This document shows positions 39,801 through 47,806 of a stretch of DNA of 64,000 bases, one piece after another. The notes below the pieces were generated by a model. The model was not told the origin of the DNA and ran no database searches. It was given only the letters and a program-made list of their open reading frames with translations. Origin of the DNA: Methylocystis sp. IM3 (GTDB lineage Bacteria; Pseudomonadota; Alphaproteobacteria; Rhizobiales; Beijerinckiaceae). The DNA is taken from assembly GCF_038070105.1 (NCBI RefSeq), contig NZ_JBBPBZ010000002.1, positions 3,206,501 through 3,270,500 on the forward strand. The letters are read 5' to 3'. The position numbers were made by a program, and so were the translations under genes. Numbering within the stretch: position 1 is the first letter of the stretch; each line of letters starts with the position of its first letter.

Positions 39801-40318
39801 AAGTCGGACTGATGCGCGGTCGTCGAGGATTCCGCCGTATGGTCGTCGCCCATCAGCGCGAGCGCGCCGCCATGGGGCGACGTGCCGGCGAGGTTCACAT
39901 GGCGCAGGGCGTCGCCGCTGCGGTCGACGCCCGGCCCCTTGCCGTACCAGATGGAGAAGACGCCGTCATATCTGCCTTCGCCGCGCATCTCCGCCTGCTG
40001 GGCGCCCCAGATGGCGGTGGCGGCGAGATCCTCGTTCAGGCCCGGCAGGAAGAGAATGTCGTTTTGGTCGAAGAGCGGCTTCGCCTTGTGCATCTGGGCG
40101 TCGACGCCGCCCAGCGGCGAGCCGCGATAGCCGGTGATGAAGCCCGCCGTATTGAGCCCCGCGCGGCGGTCCCGCTCCTTCTGCATCAGCAGCAGGCGCA
40201 CGATCGCCTGCGTGCCCGTGATCAGCACGCGATCGCGGGACAGGTCGAAGCGATCGGAAAGCCTTGCCTCGCCGAAGGCGGAGCCGGGGGTTACGTCGCC
40301 GGCGACGATATCCGCCAT
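36803..40318 (-). CDS. Fused indolepyruvate:ferredoxin oxidoreductase (IorA-IorB family)
   Basis: A 1171-residue 2-oxoacid:ferredoxin oxidoreductase of the long fused type. Domains in order: pyrimidine-binding N-terminus (about 1-330, FITGYRGSPLGG), thiamine-diphosphate domain (about 430-610, CAGCPHSTSTH and GDGTYNHSG), a ferredoxin-like cysteine region (CEGCGDC near 645 and further Cys near 680-690), the gamma catalytic domain (about 735-920, GLGGTGVVTVSAILG) and a C-terminal DUF6537-like region. It would decarboxylate aryl- or branched 2-oxoacids to acyl-CoA with ferredoxin. GGAG lies nine bases before the ATG. It stands first in the transcript leading into cobK. Confidence 0.9.
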   Translation of the reverse strand: MADIVAGDVTPGSAFGEARLSDRFDLSRDRVLITGTQAIVRLLLMQKERDRRAGLNTAGFITGYRGSPLGGVDAQMHKAKPLFDQNDILFLPGLNEDLAATAIWGAQQAEMRGEGRYDGVFSIWYGKGPGVDRSGDALRHVNLAGTSPHGGALALMGDDHTAESSTTAHQSDFHFVDVMMPILSPAGVQEILDYGLYGFALSRFAGVWVGLKLLKDTVESTASIDGSLERVRPVIPHDFVMPPGGLNIRPSDPVLAQEERLQESKRDAMLAFIRANRLNRIITSGGANPKIGVITVGKSYLDVRQALDDLGVDETRANDLGLRLYKIGAPWPLEPKGVLDFARGLDLIMVVEEKRSLIESQLRETLYGAPHQPVCIGKTDERGDWLFPAKGALDANDIAIAIGRRLLKYHGSEELEARVRRLERLQDRRKTMTDVTVRVPHFCAGCPHSTSTHVPEGARAYTGIGCHYMAQWMGRSTEGYTHMGGEGANWIGEAPFSTRRHMFQNLGDGTYNHSGSLAIRFAVAAGTNITFKILYNGVVAMTGGQKHEGGLSVEAIVRQVAAEGVQKIALVSDEPGKYPPTIAWPPGLTIHHRNVINEVQRELSETEGVTVLIYDQTCATEKRRLRKRGLMPDPDARIIINELVCEGCGDCGTASNCVAVQPVETEFGRKRRIDQSACNKDFSCLEGFCPSFVTVHGARMKKAPLPTKEDANGQPALPEPKIAEIGATPYGVLIAGLGGTGVVTVSAILGMAAHLEGKGVGVIDMAGLAQKGGAVYCHVKIGRAPADVHAIRIAAGEANLLLGCDLVVAGARQVLAAVEQGKTAVLVNSAEVFPGDIERNPDFVLPSEEIKQAIRRAAGPESIFIDTTALAQALLGDSIAANIFILGYAWQKGYLPLSEAAILRAIELNGESVPMNHSAFLWGRRAAHDMKSVEAVVQSLRRPTEAKQRSKTLEDVIERRAAFLVDYQNEAYSAHYRARVEAIARVETARAPGSTELTEAAARYLFKLMAFKDEFEVSRLYTSEAFQRQLAETFEGDLRLELHLAPPIPFLQRKTDFGGSRKITFGPWMFSVMKVLARLKWIRGRWFDVTRFNNDRIVERKLLADYEALLDDILVSLTPDNHAAAVALARLPEKIRGFGHIKGRHIAAAEIERARLMAEFRSPAAVKLAAE

Positions 40319-40528
40319 TCAACAACTCTCCTGCGCGAAAACGGCGATGCGCGCTTCGGTTGTGCGCCAGAACGCAAAGACGACCAGGAACAACGAGCCG
40401 GGATCGGGCCCGAACGCATGAAGATCGCCGCTTTACGCCCTCGCCGTCGGCGCGATCCCTTCGCCCGGCTCGCCCATTGGGGCGCGGCTCTTGTCATTTC
40501 CGTAGTCTAGGCCAGAGCGAATGTCGTT

Positions 40529-40544
40529 TTCAAGAACCCTTGAA
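40529..40544. promoter_or_regulatory. Inverted repeat upstream of the nickel/cobalt uptake genes
   Basis: TTCAAG (40529-40534) and CTTGAA (40539-40544) form 6-base perfect arms around AACC, 76 bases before the DUF1007 start codon in the divergent region between iorAB and the transporter genes. Such an element could be an operator. No NikR-type half sites or cobalamin riboswitch box are visible in the 301-base gap, so the regulator is unknown. Confidence 0.25.
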
Positions 40545-40619
40545 TGTAAGATACACAGGCTTTCGGCGCGGGGCCCGACGCCCTGTTTTCGCCGATTTCC
40601 GACCCTAGGCGGGAGGGAC

Positions 40620-41261
40620 ATGAGCTTCTGGAGCCTTTTGATCGGCCTGCTCCTGACCCTCGCCGGCCTGGCCGGGGCGCAGGCCCATCCCCATGTCTGG
40701 GTCGCCGTGCGCAGCGAGGTCGTCTTCGGCCCCGAGGGGCGGATTCTCGGGGTGCGCCACGCCTGGGAGTTCGACGAGATGTACTCCGCCTTCGCCGTTC
40801 AGGGCCTCGGCAAGAATGGCAAGCCGCCGACGCGCGACGAGCTCGCGCCGCTCGCAAAGACCAACGTCGAGTCCCTCGCCGAATTCGACTATTTCACTTA
40901 TGCCAAGCAAAACAACGCCAAGGCGGCCTTCAAGGCCCCGGAGGACGTCTATCTCGAAGCAAACGACAAGAAGATCGTGACGCTGCACTTCTTCCTGCCG
41001 CTCGAGACCCCGGCGCCGGCGCGAAAGCCGTTCTCCTTCCAGGTCTATGACCCGACCTATTTCGTCTCCTTCGGCCTCGAGAAGAAGGACCCCGTCAAGC
41101 TCGCCGGGGCGCCGGCCGGCTGCTCGGTCAGCCTCGTCGAGCCCGCGCCGCTCGTCGCCACCGACAATCAGAAGCTGAGCGAAGCCTTCTTCCAGAACAT
41201 GTCGCCGGGGGCCGATTTCGGCGTGAAGCTCGCAACCCGCGCCGTCGTGGCCTGTCCGTGA
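40620..41261 (+). CDS. DUF1007 family periplasmic protein (Ni/Co transport partner)
   Basis: A 213-residue protein with an N-terminal signal peptide (about 1-22) immediately followed by the histidine motif AHPHVWV, the defining start of DUF1007 proteins. The remainder is predicted beta-rich. DUF1007 genes are commonly paired with NicO transporters and are thought to deliver or bind nickel or cobalt. GGGAGGG lies just before the ATG at 40620. The next gene begins within its stop codon (GTGA), so they are co-translated. Confidence 0.82.
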   Translation: MSFWSLLIGLLLTLAGLAGAQAHPHVWVAVRSEVVFGPEGRILGVRHAWEFDEMYSAFAVQGLGKNGKPPTRDELAPLAKTNVESLAEFDYFTYAKQNNAKAAFKAPEDVYLEANDKKIVTLHFFLPLETPAPARKPFSFQVYDPTYFVSFGLEKKDPVKLAGAPAGCSVSLVEPAPLVATDNQKLSEAFFQNMSPGADFGVKLATRAVVACP

Positions 41262-42259
41262 CGCGCAGGCGGCTCGGGGCGCTCGCGGCCGCCGCCGCGG
41301 GCCTCCTTCTTCTCCTTCACGATCCCGCGCTGGCCCAGCGCCATCCCTTCGCCGTCGGTGGGCAGGAAGCCATGGGCGCGGCGGGCGGGCTCGCCGGCCT
41401 CATTCTGGCCTGGCAGAACAAGTTTCACGCCGAGCTTCAGGCGGCGGCGCGCGCGCTCGGCAGCGGCCCGCGCGCCGTCTTCACGCTGGCGGCGGCGAGC
41501 TTCGCCTATGGGATCTTTCACGCCGCCGGGCCGGGCCATGGCAAGGCGGTGCTCGCCTCCTACATGGTGGCGAACGAAATCCAGCTCAGGCGCGGCCTTC
41601 TGCTCGCGGCGCTCGCCGCCCTGCTGCAGGGGCTCGTCGCCATCGCCCTCGTGGCCGTCGCGGCGCTCGTCTTTGACGCCACCGCCGGGCAGATGACCGG
41701 CGCGGCGCAAATCGTCGAGATCGCGAGCTATGTCGCCATCGCCGCGCTCGGCGCGCGGCTGGTCTGGATCAAGGGCCGGGGCCTCCTCGCCCTTCTGCGC
41801 GCCCCCGCGCGGGCCGGCTCCGGGCGCTTCATCTGCGAGGCGATCGACGATCCGGCTCATATCCATGGCCCCGGCTGCGGCCATGCCCACGCCCCCGACC
41901 CCGCGCAGCTCTCCGGCGCGCGTTTCCGCTGGAGCGACGCTTTCGCCACGGTCGTCGCCGCGGGGCTCAGGCCCTGTTCTGGGGCCATTCTGGTTCTGGT
42001 CTTCACCCTGTCGCAGGGCATGTTCGCCGCCGGCGCCGGCGCCGTCATGGCCATGTCGGCCGGCACGGCGCTGACCACGGGCGCCCTCGCCGCCCTCGCC
42101 GTCCACGCCAAAAGCCTGGCGCTGCGCCTGACGGGCGACGGCGCGCGCCGAACCGCGCTTTTCGCCCGCATGGCCGAGTTTGGCGCGGCGCTTCTGGTGC
42201 TGGGCCTCGGCATCGCTTTGCTTCTCGGCCTCGGCCTGTCGCGCGGCGGCGCGGCCTAG
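41258..42259 (+). CDS. NicO/RcnA-type nickel/cobalt transporter
   Basis: A 333-residue membrane protein of the NicO family. After a signal-like first segment it carries the metal motif FHAAGPGHGKAVLASY (about residues 87-102), a cytoplasmic His-rich loop (HIHGPGCGHAHAP, about 201-213) and RPCSGAILVLVF (about 237-248). About six transmembrane helices are visible. Direction (uptake or export) is not certain: RcnA exports, but NicO proteins paired with DUF1007 near B12 genes are usually assigned to uptake. The start is GTG at 41258, overlapping the upstream stop. Cobalt supply for the adjacent cob cluster is the likely role. Confidence 0.85.
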   Translation: MTRRRLGALAAAAAGLLLLLHDPALAQRHPFAVGGQEAMGAAGGLAGLILAWQNKFHAELQAAARALGSGPRAVFTLAAASFAYGIFHAAGPGHGKAVLASYMVANEIQLRRGLLLAALAALLQGLVAIALVAVAALVFDATAGQMTGAAQIVEIASYVAIAALGARLVWIKGRGLLALLRAPARAGSGRFICEAIDDPAHIHGPGCGHAHAPDPAQLSGARFRWSDAFATVVAAGLRPCSGAILVLVFTLSQGMFAAGAGAVMAMSAGTALTTGALAALAVHAKSLALRLTGDGARRTALFARMAEFGAALLVLGLGIALLLGLGLSRGGAA

Positions 42260-42376
42260 TTATCGCGCCGCAACAAAACTCGCGCGCGCCGATTGCGCCG
42301 CACGCCGCTCTGTCGCTCTATCTTCACCAGCAAAAGCGATTCGGTTTCTTCGAGACTTTCCAGCGAGGCGCCCAAG

Positions 42377-44149
42377 ATGACGAGCCCGGAGCGACAGCAG
42401 GACCCTTATGCGGCGCGGCCCTGGCTCGCCTCCTATCCGCCGGGCGTGCCTGCGGATATCGACCCCGACGCCTGCTCGACGGCGGTCGGCGTCTTCCGCA
42501 GGAGCGCGGCGGAATATGCCGAGCGGCCGGCGATGGAGAGCTTTGGCGCGCGGCTGAGCTATCGGGAGTTCGAACAGGCCGCCGACCGCGTCGCCGCCTG
42601 GCTCCAGACGCAGGGGCTCCAAAAGGGCGACCGCGTCGCGATCATGTCGCCCAATGTGCTCGCCTATCCGGTCATTCTGTTTGGCGTGCTGATCGCCGGC
42701 GGCGTCGTGGTGAACGTCAACCCGCTCTATACGCCGGGCGAGCTCGAGCATCAGCTCAACGACGCGGGCGCCCGCTTTCTCTTCGTCTTCGAGAACTTCG
42801 CCCATACCGCCGAACGCGCCTGGCCGCGCATGAAGATCGAGCGCGCCATCATCGTCACGGCGGGCGATCTGATGGGCCTGAAGGGCCTCGTCGTGAATTT
42901 CGTGGCCCGCCACGTGAAAAAGATGGTCCCGGCCTACAGCCTGCCGGGCGCCCTGCCCTTTGCGCAGGTGCTGAAGACGCCGGCGGAAAAGCGCAGCCCC
43001 GTCGAGGTCGCGCCGGACGACCTCGCCTTTCTGCAATATACGGGCGGCACGACGGGCGTCGCCAAGGGCGCGGTTCTGCTCCATCGCAACATCGCGGCGA
43101 ATGTGGCGCAGTCCTGGGCCTGGCTCGAATGGTATCTCGAGCCGCGCGGGCCGCATGTGATGGTGACGGCGCTGCCGCTCTATCACATCTTCGCGCTCAC
43201 GGCCTGCTGCATCCTTCTGATCCGTACGGGCGGCTGCTGCCTGCTGATCGCCAATCCGCGCGATCTCGACGGCCTTGTCGCGACGATGCGGAAGTCGCGC
43301 TTCACGCTGTTTTCGGGCGTGAACACGCTCTATTCCGCGCTGGCCGACCATCGCGACATCGGCAAGGTGGATTTCTCCCCTCTCGTCATGAACATCTCCG
43401 GCGGCATGGCCACGCAGGAGGTCGTCGCGCAGAAATGGAAGGCTCTGACCGGCAAGCCGATCATCGAGGGCTACGGCCTCTCCGAAACCTCGCCCATCGT
43501 CACCGTCAACCGTCCGGACATTACGGAATTCACGGGCGGCATCGGCTATCCGCAGCCCTCGACCGAAATCTCGATCCGCAGCACGGACGACGCCATCGCG
43601 CCGCTGGGCGAGCGCGGCGAGCTCTGGGTGCGCGGGCCGCAGGTGATGCCGGGCTATTGGCGCCGCCCCGACGAGACCGCCAAGGCCATGACTCCCGACG
43701 GCTATTTCAAGACCGGCGACATCGCCATCATGGAGCCGGACGGCATGCTGAAAATCGTCGACCGGCTGAAGGACATGATCCTCGTTTCCGGATTCAACGT
43801 CTATCCCAATGAAGTCGAGGCCGCGCTCATCGAACATCCGAAGGTGAAGGAGGTCGCGGTCATTGGCGTTCCCTTCGCCCATTCGGGCGAGGCGCCGATG
43901 GCCTTTGTCGTGCCGCGCGACAAGAGCCTCACGACCGAAGAACTGCGCCGCTTCGCACATGAGCGCCTCACGGGCTACAAGGCGCCGCGCTTCTACGAAT
44001 TCCGCGACAGCCTGCCGAAAACCAACGTCGGCAAGATCCTGCGCCGCGCCCTCAAGGAGGAGTTCGACGCGCGCAACGACCCGCACAATGACGAGGGCCG
44101 CGGGCGCTCGGTGAAGACGGAAATTCAACGCGCGCGCGAAGCGAACTGA
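42377..44149 (+). CDS. fadD: Long-chain fatty acid-CoA ligase
   Basis: A 590-residue AMP-forming acyl-CoA synthetase. The P-loop-like motif YTGGTTGVAKGAV (about residues 221-233), GYGLSETSPIV (about 367-377) and the hinge motif DRLKDMILVSGFNVYPNEVE (about 461-480) are all present, and the catalytic C-terminal Lys region ends in KTNVGKILRR. It activates fatty acids with ATP and CoA, peripherally at the membrane. The ATG at 42377 is preferred over the longer frame (42293), whose leader is not homologous. The 3' end overlaps the convergent bioA gene by 25 bases. Confidence 0.92.
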   Translation: MTSPERQQDPYAARPWLASYPPGVPADIDPDACSTAVGVFRRSAAEYAERPAMESFGARLSYREFEQAADRVAAWLQTQGLQKGDRVAIMSPNVLAYPVILFGVLIAGGVVVNVNPLYTPGELEHQLNDAGARFLFVFENFAHTAERAWPRMKIERAIIVTAGDLMGLKGLVVNFVARHVKKMVPAYSLPGALPFAQVLKTPAEKRSPVEVAPDDLAFLQYTGGTTGVAKGAVLLHRNIAANVAQSWAWLEWYLEPRGPHVMVTALPLYHIFALTACCILLIRTGGCCLLIANPRDLDGLVATMRKSRFTLFSGVNTLYSALADHRDIGKVDFSPLVMNISGGMATQEVVAQKWKALTGKPIIEGYGLSETSPIVTVNRPDITEFTGGIGYPQPSTEISIRSTDDAIAPLGERGELWVRGPQVMPGYWRRPDETAKAMTPDGYFKTGDIAIMEPDGMLKIVDRLKDMILVSGFNVYPNEVEAALIEHPKVKEVAVIGVPFAHSGEAPMAFVVPRDKSLTTEELRRFAHERLTGYKAPRFYEFRDSLPKTNVGKILRRALKEEFDARNDPHNDEGRGRSVKTEIQRAREAN

Positions 44150-45399
44150 TCGGCGGCCTCGTCGATCGCGTCATAGGCGAGATCGAGCTCCTCGCCCGTG
44201 ACGCAATAGGGCGGCAGGACATAGACCGTCGCGCCGAGCGGCCGCATCAGCAGGCCGCGCGCGTTGAAGACGCGGATGAGATCGAGGCCGAGCGTCGCGG
44301 CATAGCCGCTTTCGGCGACGTGGAGATCGAGCGCCACGATCGCGCCGAGATGGCGGACCTCGCTGAAGCGAGGGTCCTTTGCAAAGCGCGCCGCGCGTTC
44401 GGCCTGCATGGCGGAAACATTCGCGAGGCGCGCGCGCGCGTCCGATTGCTCCCATATGTCGAGATTGGCAAGCGCCGCCGCGCATCCGATCGGATTGGCG
44501 GTGAAGGAGCTCGAATGGAAAAAGGCGCGCGCGCGGTCCGGCGCGTAATGCGCCTCGAAAATCTCCCGGCGGCACATGGTGACGGCGAGCGGGACCGCGC
44601 CGCCGGTCAGCCCCTTCGAATAGCAGGCGATGTCGGGAACGATTCCGGCCTGCTCGCAGGCGAAGAGCGATCCCGTGCGGCCGAAGCCGGTCATGACTTC
44701 ATCGGCGATGAAGAGCGCGCCATGGCGTTCGCAGACGCGCTTCATCTCCGCGAGCGTCTGCGCGCCATAGGTCAACATGCCGCCCGCGCCGAGAATGAGC
44801 GGCTCCACGATGAAGGCCGCCGCGCCGGCGCGGCACTGCGCTTCGAGCGCGTCGAGCGTCTCCTGCTCGGCGCCCAAACGAGGGAAGGGAAGGCGCGCCA
44901 CGTCGAAGAGCAATGGCTCATAGGGCGCATTGAACACCGAGCGCGCGCCCGCCGACATGGCGCCGACCGTATCTCCGTGATAGGCGTGCTCCAGCGCGAC
45001 GATGCGCCGGCGATCCACGCCGCGGTTGCGCCAGAAGCCCAGCGCCATCTTGATCGCGACCTCGACGGCCGTCGAACCGCTGTCGGAGTAGAAGACGTAA
45101 TCGAGGCCCGGCTGCGTCATCTCCACCAGACGGCGCGCGAGCGCCTCGGCGGGCTCATGCGTGAAGCCGGCGAAGATGATCTGGTCGAGCGTCTCCGTCT
45201 GGCGGCGGATCGCCGCCATGATCTCGGGCCGGCGATGGCCATGGGTGATGACCCACCAGGAGGAGATGGCGTCGAGAAAGCGCGTTCCGTCTTCGGCGGT
45301 GAGCCAGGCGCCTTCGGCATGGACGATCTTATAGGCGCCGGGCTGGAGCGCATGTTGCGTGAAGGGGCGCCAGACGGGCGAGTCCGTGACGAGGCTCAT
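44125..45399 (-). CDS. bioA: Adenosylmethionine-8-amino-7-oxononanoate aminotransferase
   Basis: A 424-residue PLP aminotransferase (class III) that makes 7,8-diaminopelargonate, the third step of the biotin branch. Diagnostic blocks are SSWWVITHGH (residues 46-55), EHAYHGDTVGAMS (about 140-152), FIADEVMTGFGRTG and the PLP-lysine region YSKGLTGG. The start ATG overlaps the bioD stop by four bases. Last gene of bioF-bioD-bioA; its end overlaps fadD on the opposite strand by 25 bases. Confidence 0.95.
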   Translation of the reverse strand: MSLVTDSPVWRPFTQHALQPGAYKIVHAEGAWLTAEDGTRFLDAISSWWVITHGHRRPEIMAAIRRQTETLDQIIFAGFTHEPAEALARRLVEMTQPGLDYVFYSDSGSTAVEVAIKMALGFWRNRGVDRRRIVALEHAYHGDTVGAMSAGARSVFNAPYEPLLFDVARLPFPRLGAEQETLDALEAQCRAGAAAFIVEPLILGAGGMLTYGAQTLAEMKRVCERHGALFIADEVMTGFGRTGSLFACEQAGIVPDIACYSKGLTGGAVPLAVTMCRREIFEAHYAPDRARAFFHSSSFTANPIGCAAALANLDIWEQSDARARLANVSAMQAERAARFAKDPRFSEVRHLGAIVALDLHVAESGYAATLGLDLIRVFNARGLLMRPLGATVYVLPPYCVTGEELDLAYDAIDEAADQFASRAR

Positions 45400-46022
45400 G
45401 CGAAATCCTGACGCGAGAACGCCTGATCGAAGGCCGCGCGCAGCGTCTCCTTGTCGAGCGGCGCGAGGCGGGGCAGGCGTCCGAGCCCGCGCGCCCCGCC
45501 CTTGCGCAGGATGGTCTCCTGCGGGGCCGCCTCTTCGTCGCCCATGAAGGCGACGCCGTGAATCGGAATGTCGCGCCGGCGCAGCGCCTCGATGGTCAAA
45601 AGGCTGTGATTGATCGTGCCGAGCGCCGTGCGCGCCACGAGAATGACCGGCAGGCGCCAGCGCGCGAGCACCTCGATCGTCAGAACGTCGTCGGTGAGCG
45701 GAACCATCACGCCGCCCGGCGTCTCGATGACGAGCGGCCCCTCGACCTCGGGAACGACGAGCGTCTCCGGATCGATCTCGACGCCCTCGGCGCGCGCCGA
45801 AATATGCGGCGAGGCCGGAAGCTTCAGCCGCCACGCCTCGGGGAGAATATAATCGGGCGCGACGCCGGAGAGGCGCAGGACGGTCTCGGAATCGGTTTCC
45901 TCCTCGAGGCCCGATTGCACGGGCTTCCAGTAATGGGCGCCGAGCGCGCCGACGAGCCCGGCGGAGAAACAGGTTTTTCCCACGCCTGTGTCGGTCCCGA
46001 CGATGACGAATGCGCGTCTCAT
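45396..46022 (-). CDS. bioD: Dethiobiotin synthetase
   Basis: A 208-residue ATP-dependent carboxylase that closes the ureido ring of dethiobiotin. The P-loop FVIVGTDTGVGKT is at residues 5-17; YWKPVQSG (about 31-38) and EGPLVIETPGGVMVPL (about 93-108) are family motifs. Both ends overlap neighbours by four bases (ATGA), so bioF, bioD and bioA are translationally coupled. Confidence 0.95.
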   Translation of the reverse strand: MRRAFVIVGTDTGVGKTCFSAGLVGALGAHYWKPVQSGLEEETDSETVLRLSGVAPDYILPEAWRLKLPASPHISARAEGVEIDPETLVVPEVEGPLVIETPGGVMVPLTDDVLTIEVLARWRLPVILVARTALGTINHSLLTIEALRRRDIPIHGVAFMGDEEAAPQETILRKGGARGLGRLPRLAPLDKETLRAAFDQAFSRQDFA

Positions 46023-47173
46023 GCGATGGCGCCGAGCTCCTGTGAAAGATCCCCGATCATGCGCGCGATATGCGCTTCGTCCACATTGAGCGTCAGCGAC
46101 AGACGCAGCCGCGCCGTTCCCTCGGGCACGGTCGGCGGACGGATAGCGCGTATGTCGTAGCCGCGCGCCTGCATCGCCGCCGCAAGCGCCATGGCGCGCG
46201 CGTCCGTCCCGACGACGACGGGCTGCACCTGCGTGCCCGACGGCGCGACGCCGCACAATGCTTGCAGCTTTTCCCCGGCGAGGGAGACGCGGGACTGCAA
46301 GGCGGCGCGGCGGTCGTCGGCCGTCTCGCAGATGGCGAGCGCCGCCCGCACGCAGGCGGCGACGAGCGGCGAGGGCGCGGTGGCGAAAATGAAATTGCGG
46401 CAGCGGTTGACGAGGAAATCGCGCAGCGGCCGCGCGAGACAGACGAGCGCCCCGGACACGCCGAGCGCCTTGCCGCAGGTGTGCACGGTGACGACGTTCT
46501 CGCGCCCCTCGAAACGCGCCGCGAGGCCGCGCCCGCCGGCGCCGAGAACCCCCGTCGCATGAGCTTCGTCGACGAGCAAAAAGGCGTCGTGGCGCTCGGC
46601 CGCCCGCATCAGATCGTCGAGCGGCGCCATGTCGCCGTCCATGCTGTAAAGGCTCTCGACGACGATCCAGGCGCGCCCTGCCCCGCCCGTCCGGCGCCAG
46701 GCGGCGAGCGCGGAGTCGAGCGCGTCAATGTCATTGTGCGGGAAGGACGCGCGCGGCGCCCGCGACAGCCGCATGCCGTCATGGGCGCTGGCGTGAACGA
46801 GCGCGTCGTGGAAAATGAGATCCTCGCGCTGCGGCAGCGTCGAGAGCAGCGCCTCGTTGGCCGAGAAGCCCGCGCCGAAGAAGAGCGCGCTTTCGGCGCG
46901 AAAGAAACGCGCCGCCTCGGCCTCGAGCGCCTCGTGCTCCGGATGATTGCCGCGCAGAAGCCGCGAGCCGCCGGCGCCGACGGGCGCGCCGCGCGCCAGC
47001 GCCGCCGCCGCGGCCGCGGCGAGTTCGCGCGACTCGGCGAGGCCGAGATAATCGTTCGAGGCGAAGTCGAGCCCCAGGCGCGGCGCGAGCGACCGCAGCC
47101 GGTCGCGCGCGGCGAGGCCGGCGAGATCCGCCTGAAACCGCTCGAGCATGGAAGCCACGGGTCTCTCCGACAT
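46019..47173 (-). CDS. bioF: 8-amino-7-oxononanoate synthase
   Basis: A 384-residue PLP enzyme (alpha-oxoamine synthase family) that condenses pimeloyl thioester with alanine. Motifs are FASNDYLGLA (about 37-46), SRLLRGNHPEHEALE (about 70-84), VDEAHATGVLG (about 199-209) and the PLP lysine in HTCGKALGVSG. It opens the bio operon. bioB is not in the window, and no BioR-like palindrome (TTATMKATAA type) is seen in the 111-base divergent gap to the methyltransferase-like gene. Confidence 0.95.
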   Translation of the reverse strand: MSERPVASMLERFQADLAGLAARDRLRSLAPRLGLDFASNDYLGLAESRELAAAAAAALARGAPVGAGGSRLLRGNHPEHEALEAEAARFFRAESALFFGAGFSANEALLSTLPQREDLIFHDALVHASAHDGMRLSRAPRASFPHNDIDALDSALAAWRRTGGAGRAWIVVESLYSMDGDMAPLDDLMRAAERHDAFLLVDEAHATGVLGAGGRGLAARFEGRENVVTVHTCGKALGVSGALVCLARPLRDFLVNRCRNFIFATAPSPLVAACVRAALAICETADDRRAALQSRVSLAGEKLQALCGVAPSGTQVQPVVVGTDARAMALAAAMQARGYDIRAIRPPTVPEGTARLRLSLTLNVDEAHIARMIGDLSQELGAIA

Positions 47174-47284
47174 GGATGCGAACTGGTAAAGGTCGCGCGC
47201 GGCGCAAGTCAATGCGCAAGCTCGGCCGGCGGGTTGAAAAATAGCGCGTCGATCGCGATCTTGGAGCGTAACGGAGTCCTCGTC

Positions 47285-47767
47285 ATGACCGCACCGGAAA
47301 CCGACGCGCCGCCCGCGCGTATCCCCTGGCCGCCTCTGCTGATCCTTGGCGCGCTCCTCGTCGGGCGCACGCTCGATTGGGCTGCGGGCGGCGCCCTCGC
47401 GGGGCTCGTCGCCTTCCCCGGCGCGCCGCTTCTCGGCGGCCTGATCGTGGCGCTCGCGCTCGCAAACGACGCCTGGTGCGCTGCGACCTTCGCGCGGGCG
47501 AAGACGACCATCCTGCCGCATCGCGCGGCCTCGCATCTTGCGACAGGCGGCCCGTTCCGTTTCTCGCGCAATCCGATCTATGTCTCGCATGTCGCCGTCG
47601 TGCTCGGGCTCGGCCTTCTTCTCGCCTCGCCCTTCACCGTGCTGCTGACGCCGCTGCTGGCCTTCGCCTTGCAGAAACTGTCGATCGAGCCGGAGGAGCG
47701 GCATCTGCGCGCGAAATTCGGCGCGGACTACCGCGCCTATGTGGCGCGCACGCGCCGATGGCTTTAG
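47285..47767 (+). CDS. Isoprenylcysteine carboxyl methyltransferase/phospholipid methyltransferase-like membrane protein
   Basis: A 160-residue protein with about four hydrophobic segments and the C-terminal ICMT/PEMT signature: GGPFRFSRNPIYVSH (about 87-101) followed by EPEERHLRAKFGADYRAY (about 137-154), the SAM-binding part of these membrane methyltransferases. Bacterial members methylate lipids or small molecules; the substrate here is unknown. GGAG lies about eight bases before the ATG. It is divergent from bioF and 39 bases upstream of copA, possibly co-transcribed with it. Confidence 0.8.
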   Translation: MTAPETDAPPARIPWPPLLILGALLVGRTLDWAAGGALAGLVAFPGAPLLGGLIVALALANDAWCAATFARAKTTILPHRAASHLATGGPFRFSRNPIYVSHVAVVLGLGLLLASPFTVLLTPLLAFALQKLSIEPEERHLRAKFGADYRAYVARTRRWL

Positions 47768-47806
47768 GTTTCGCTCGAGAAGAAGAAATCCAGTCGGGGG
47801 CTCGGC

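Noticed and set aside
40319..40619. Cobalamin riboswitch upstream of the cob cluster or the NicO genes
   Set aside because: Neither strand shows a recognisable B12 box (GCCACTG-type) or conserved riboswitch core in this 301-base gap; only a short inverted repeat was recorded.
47174..47284. BioR operator upstream of bioF
   Set aside because: No TTATMKATAA-type palindrome is present in the divergent gap.
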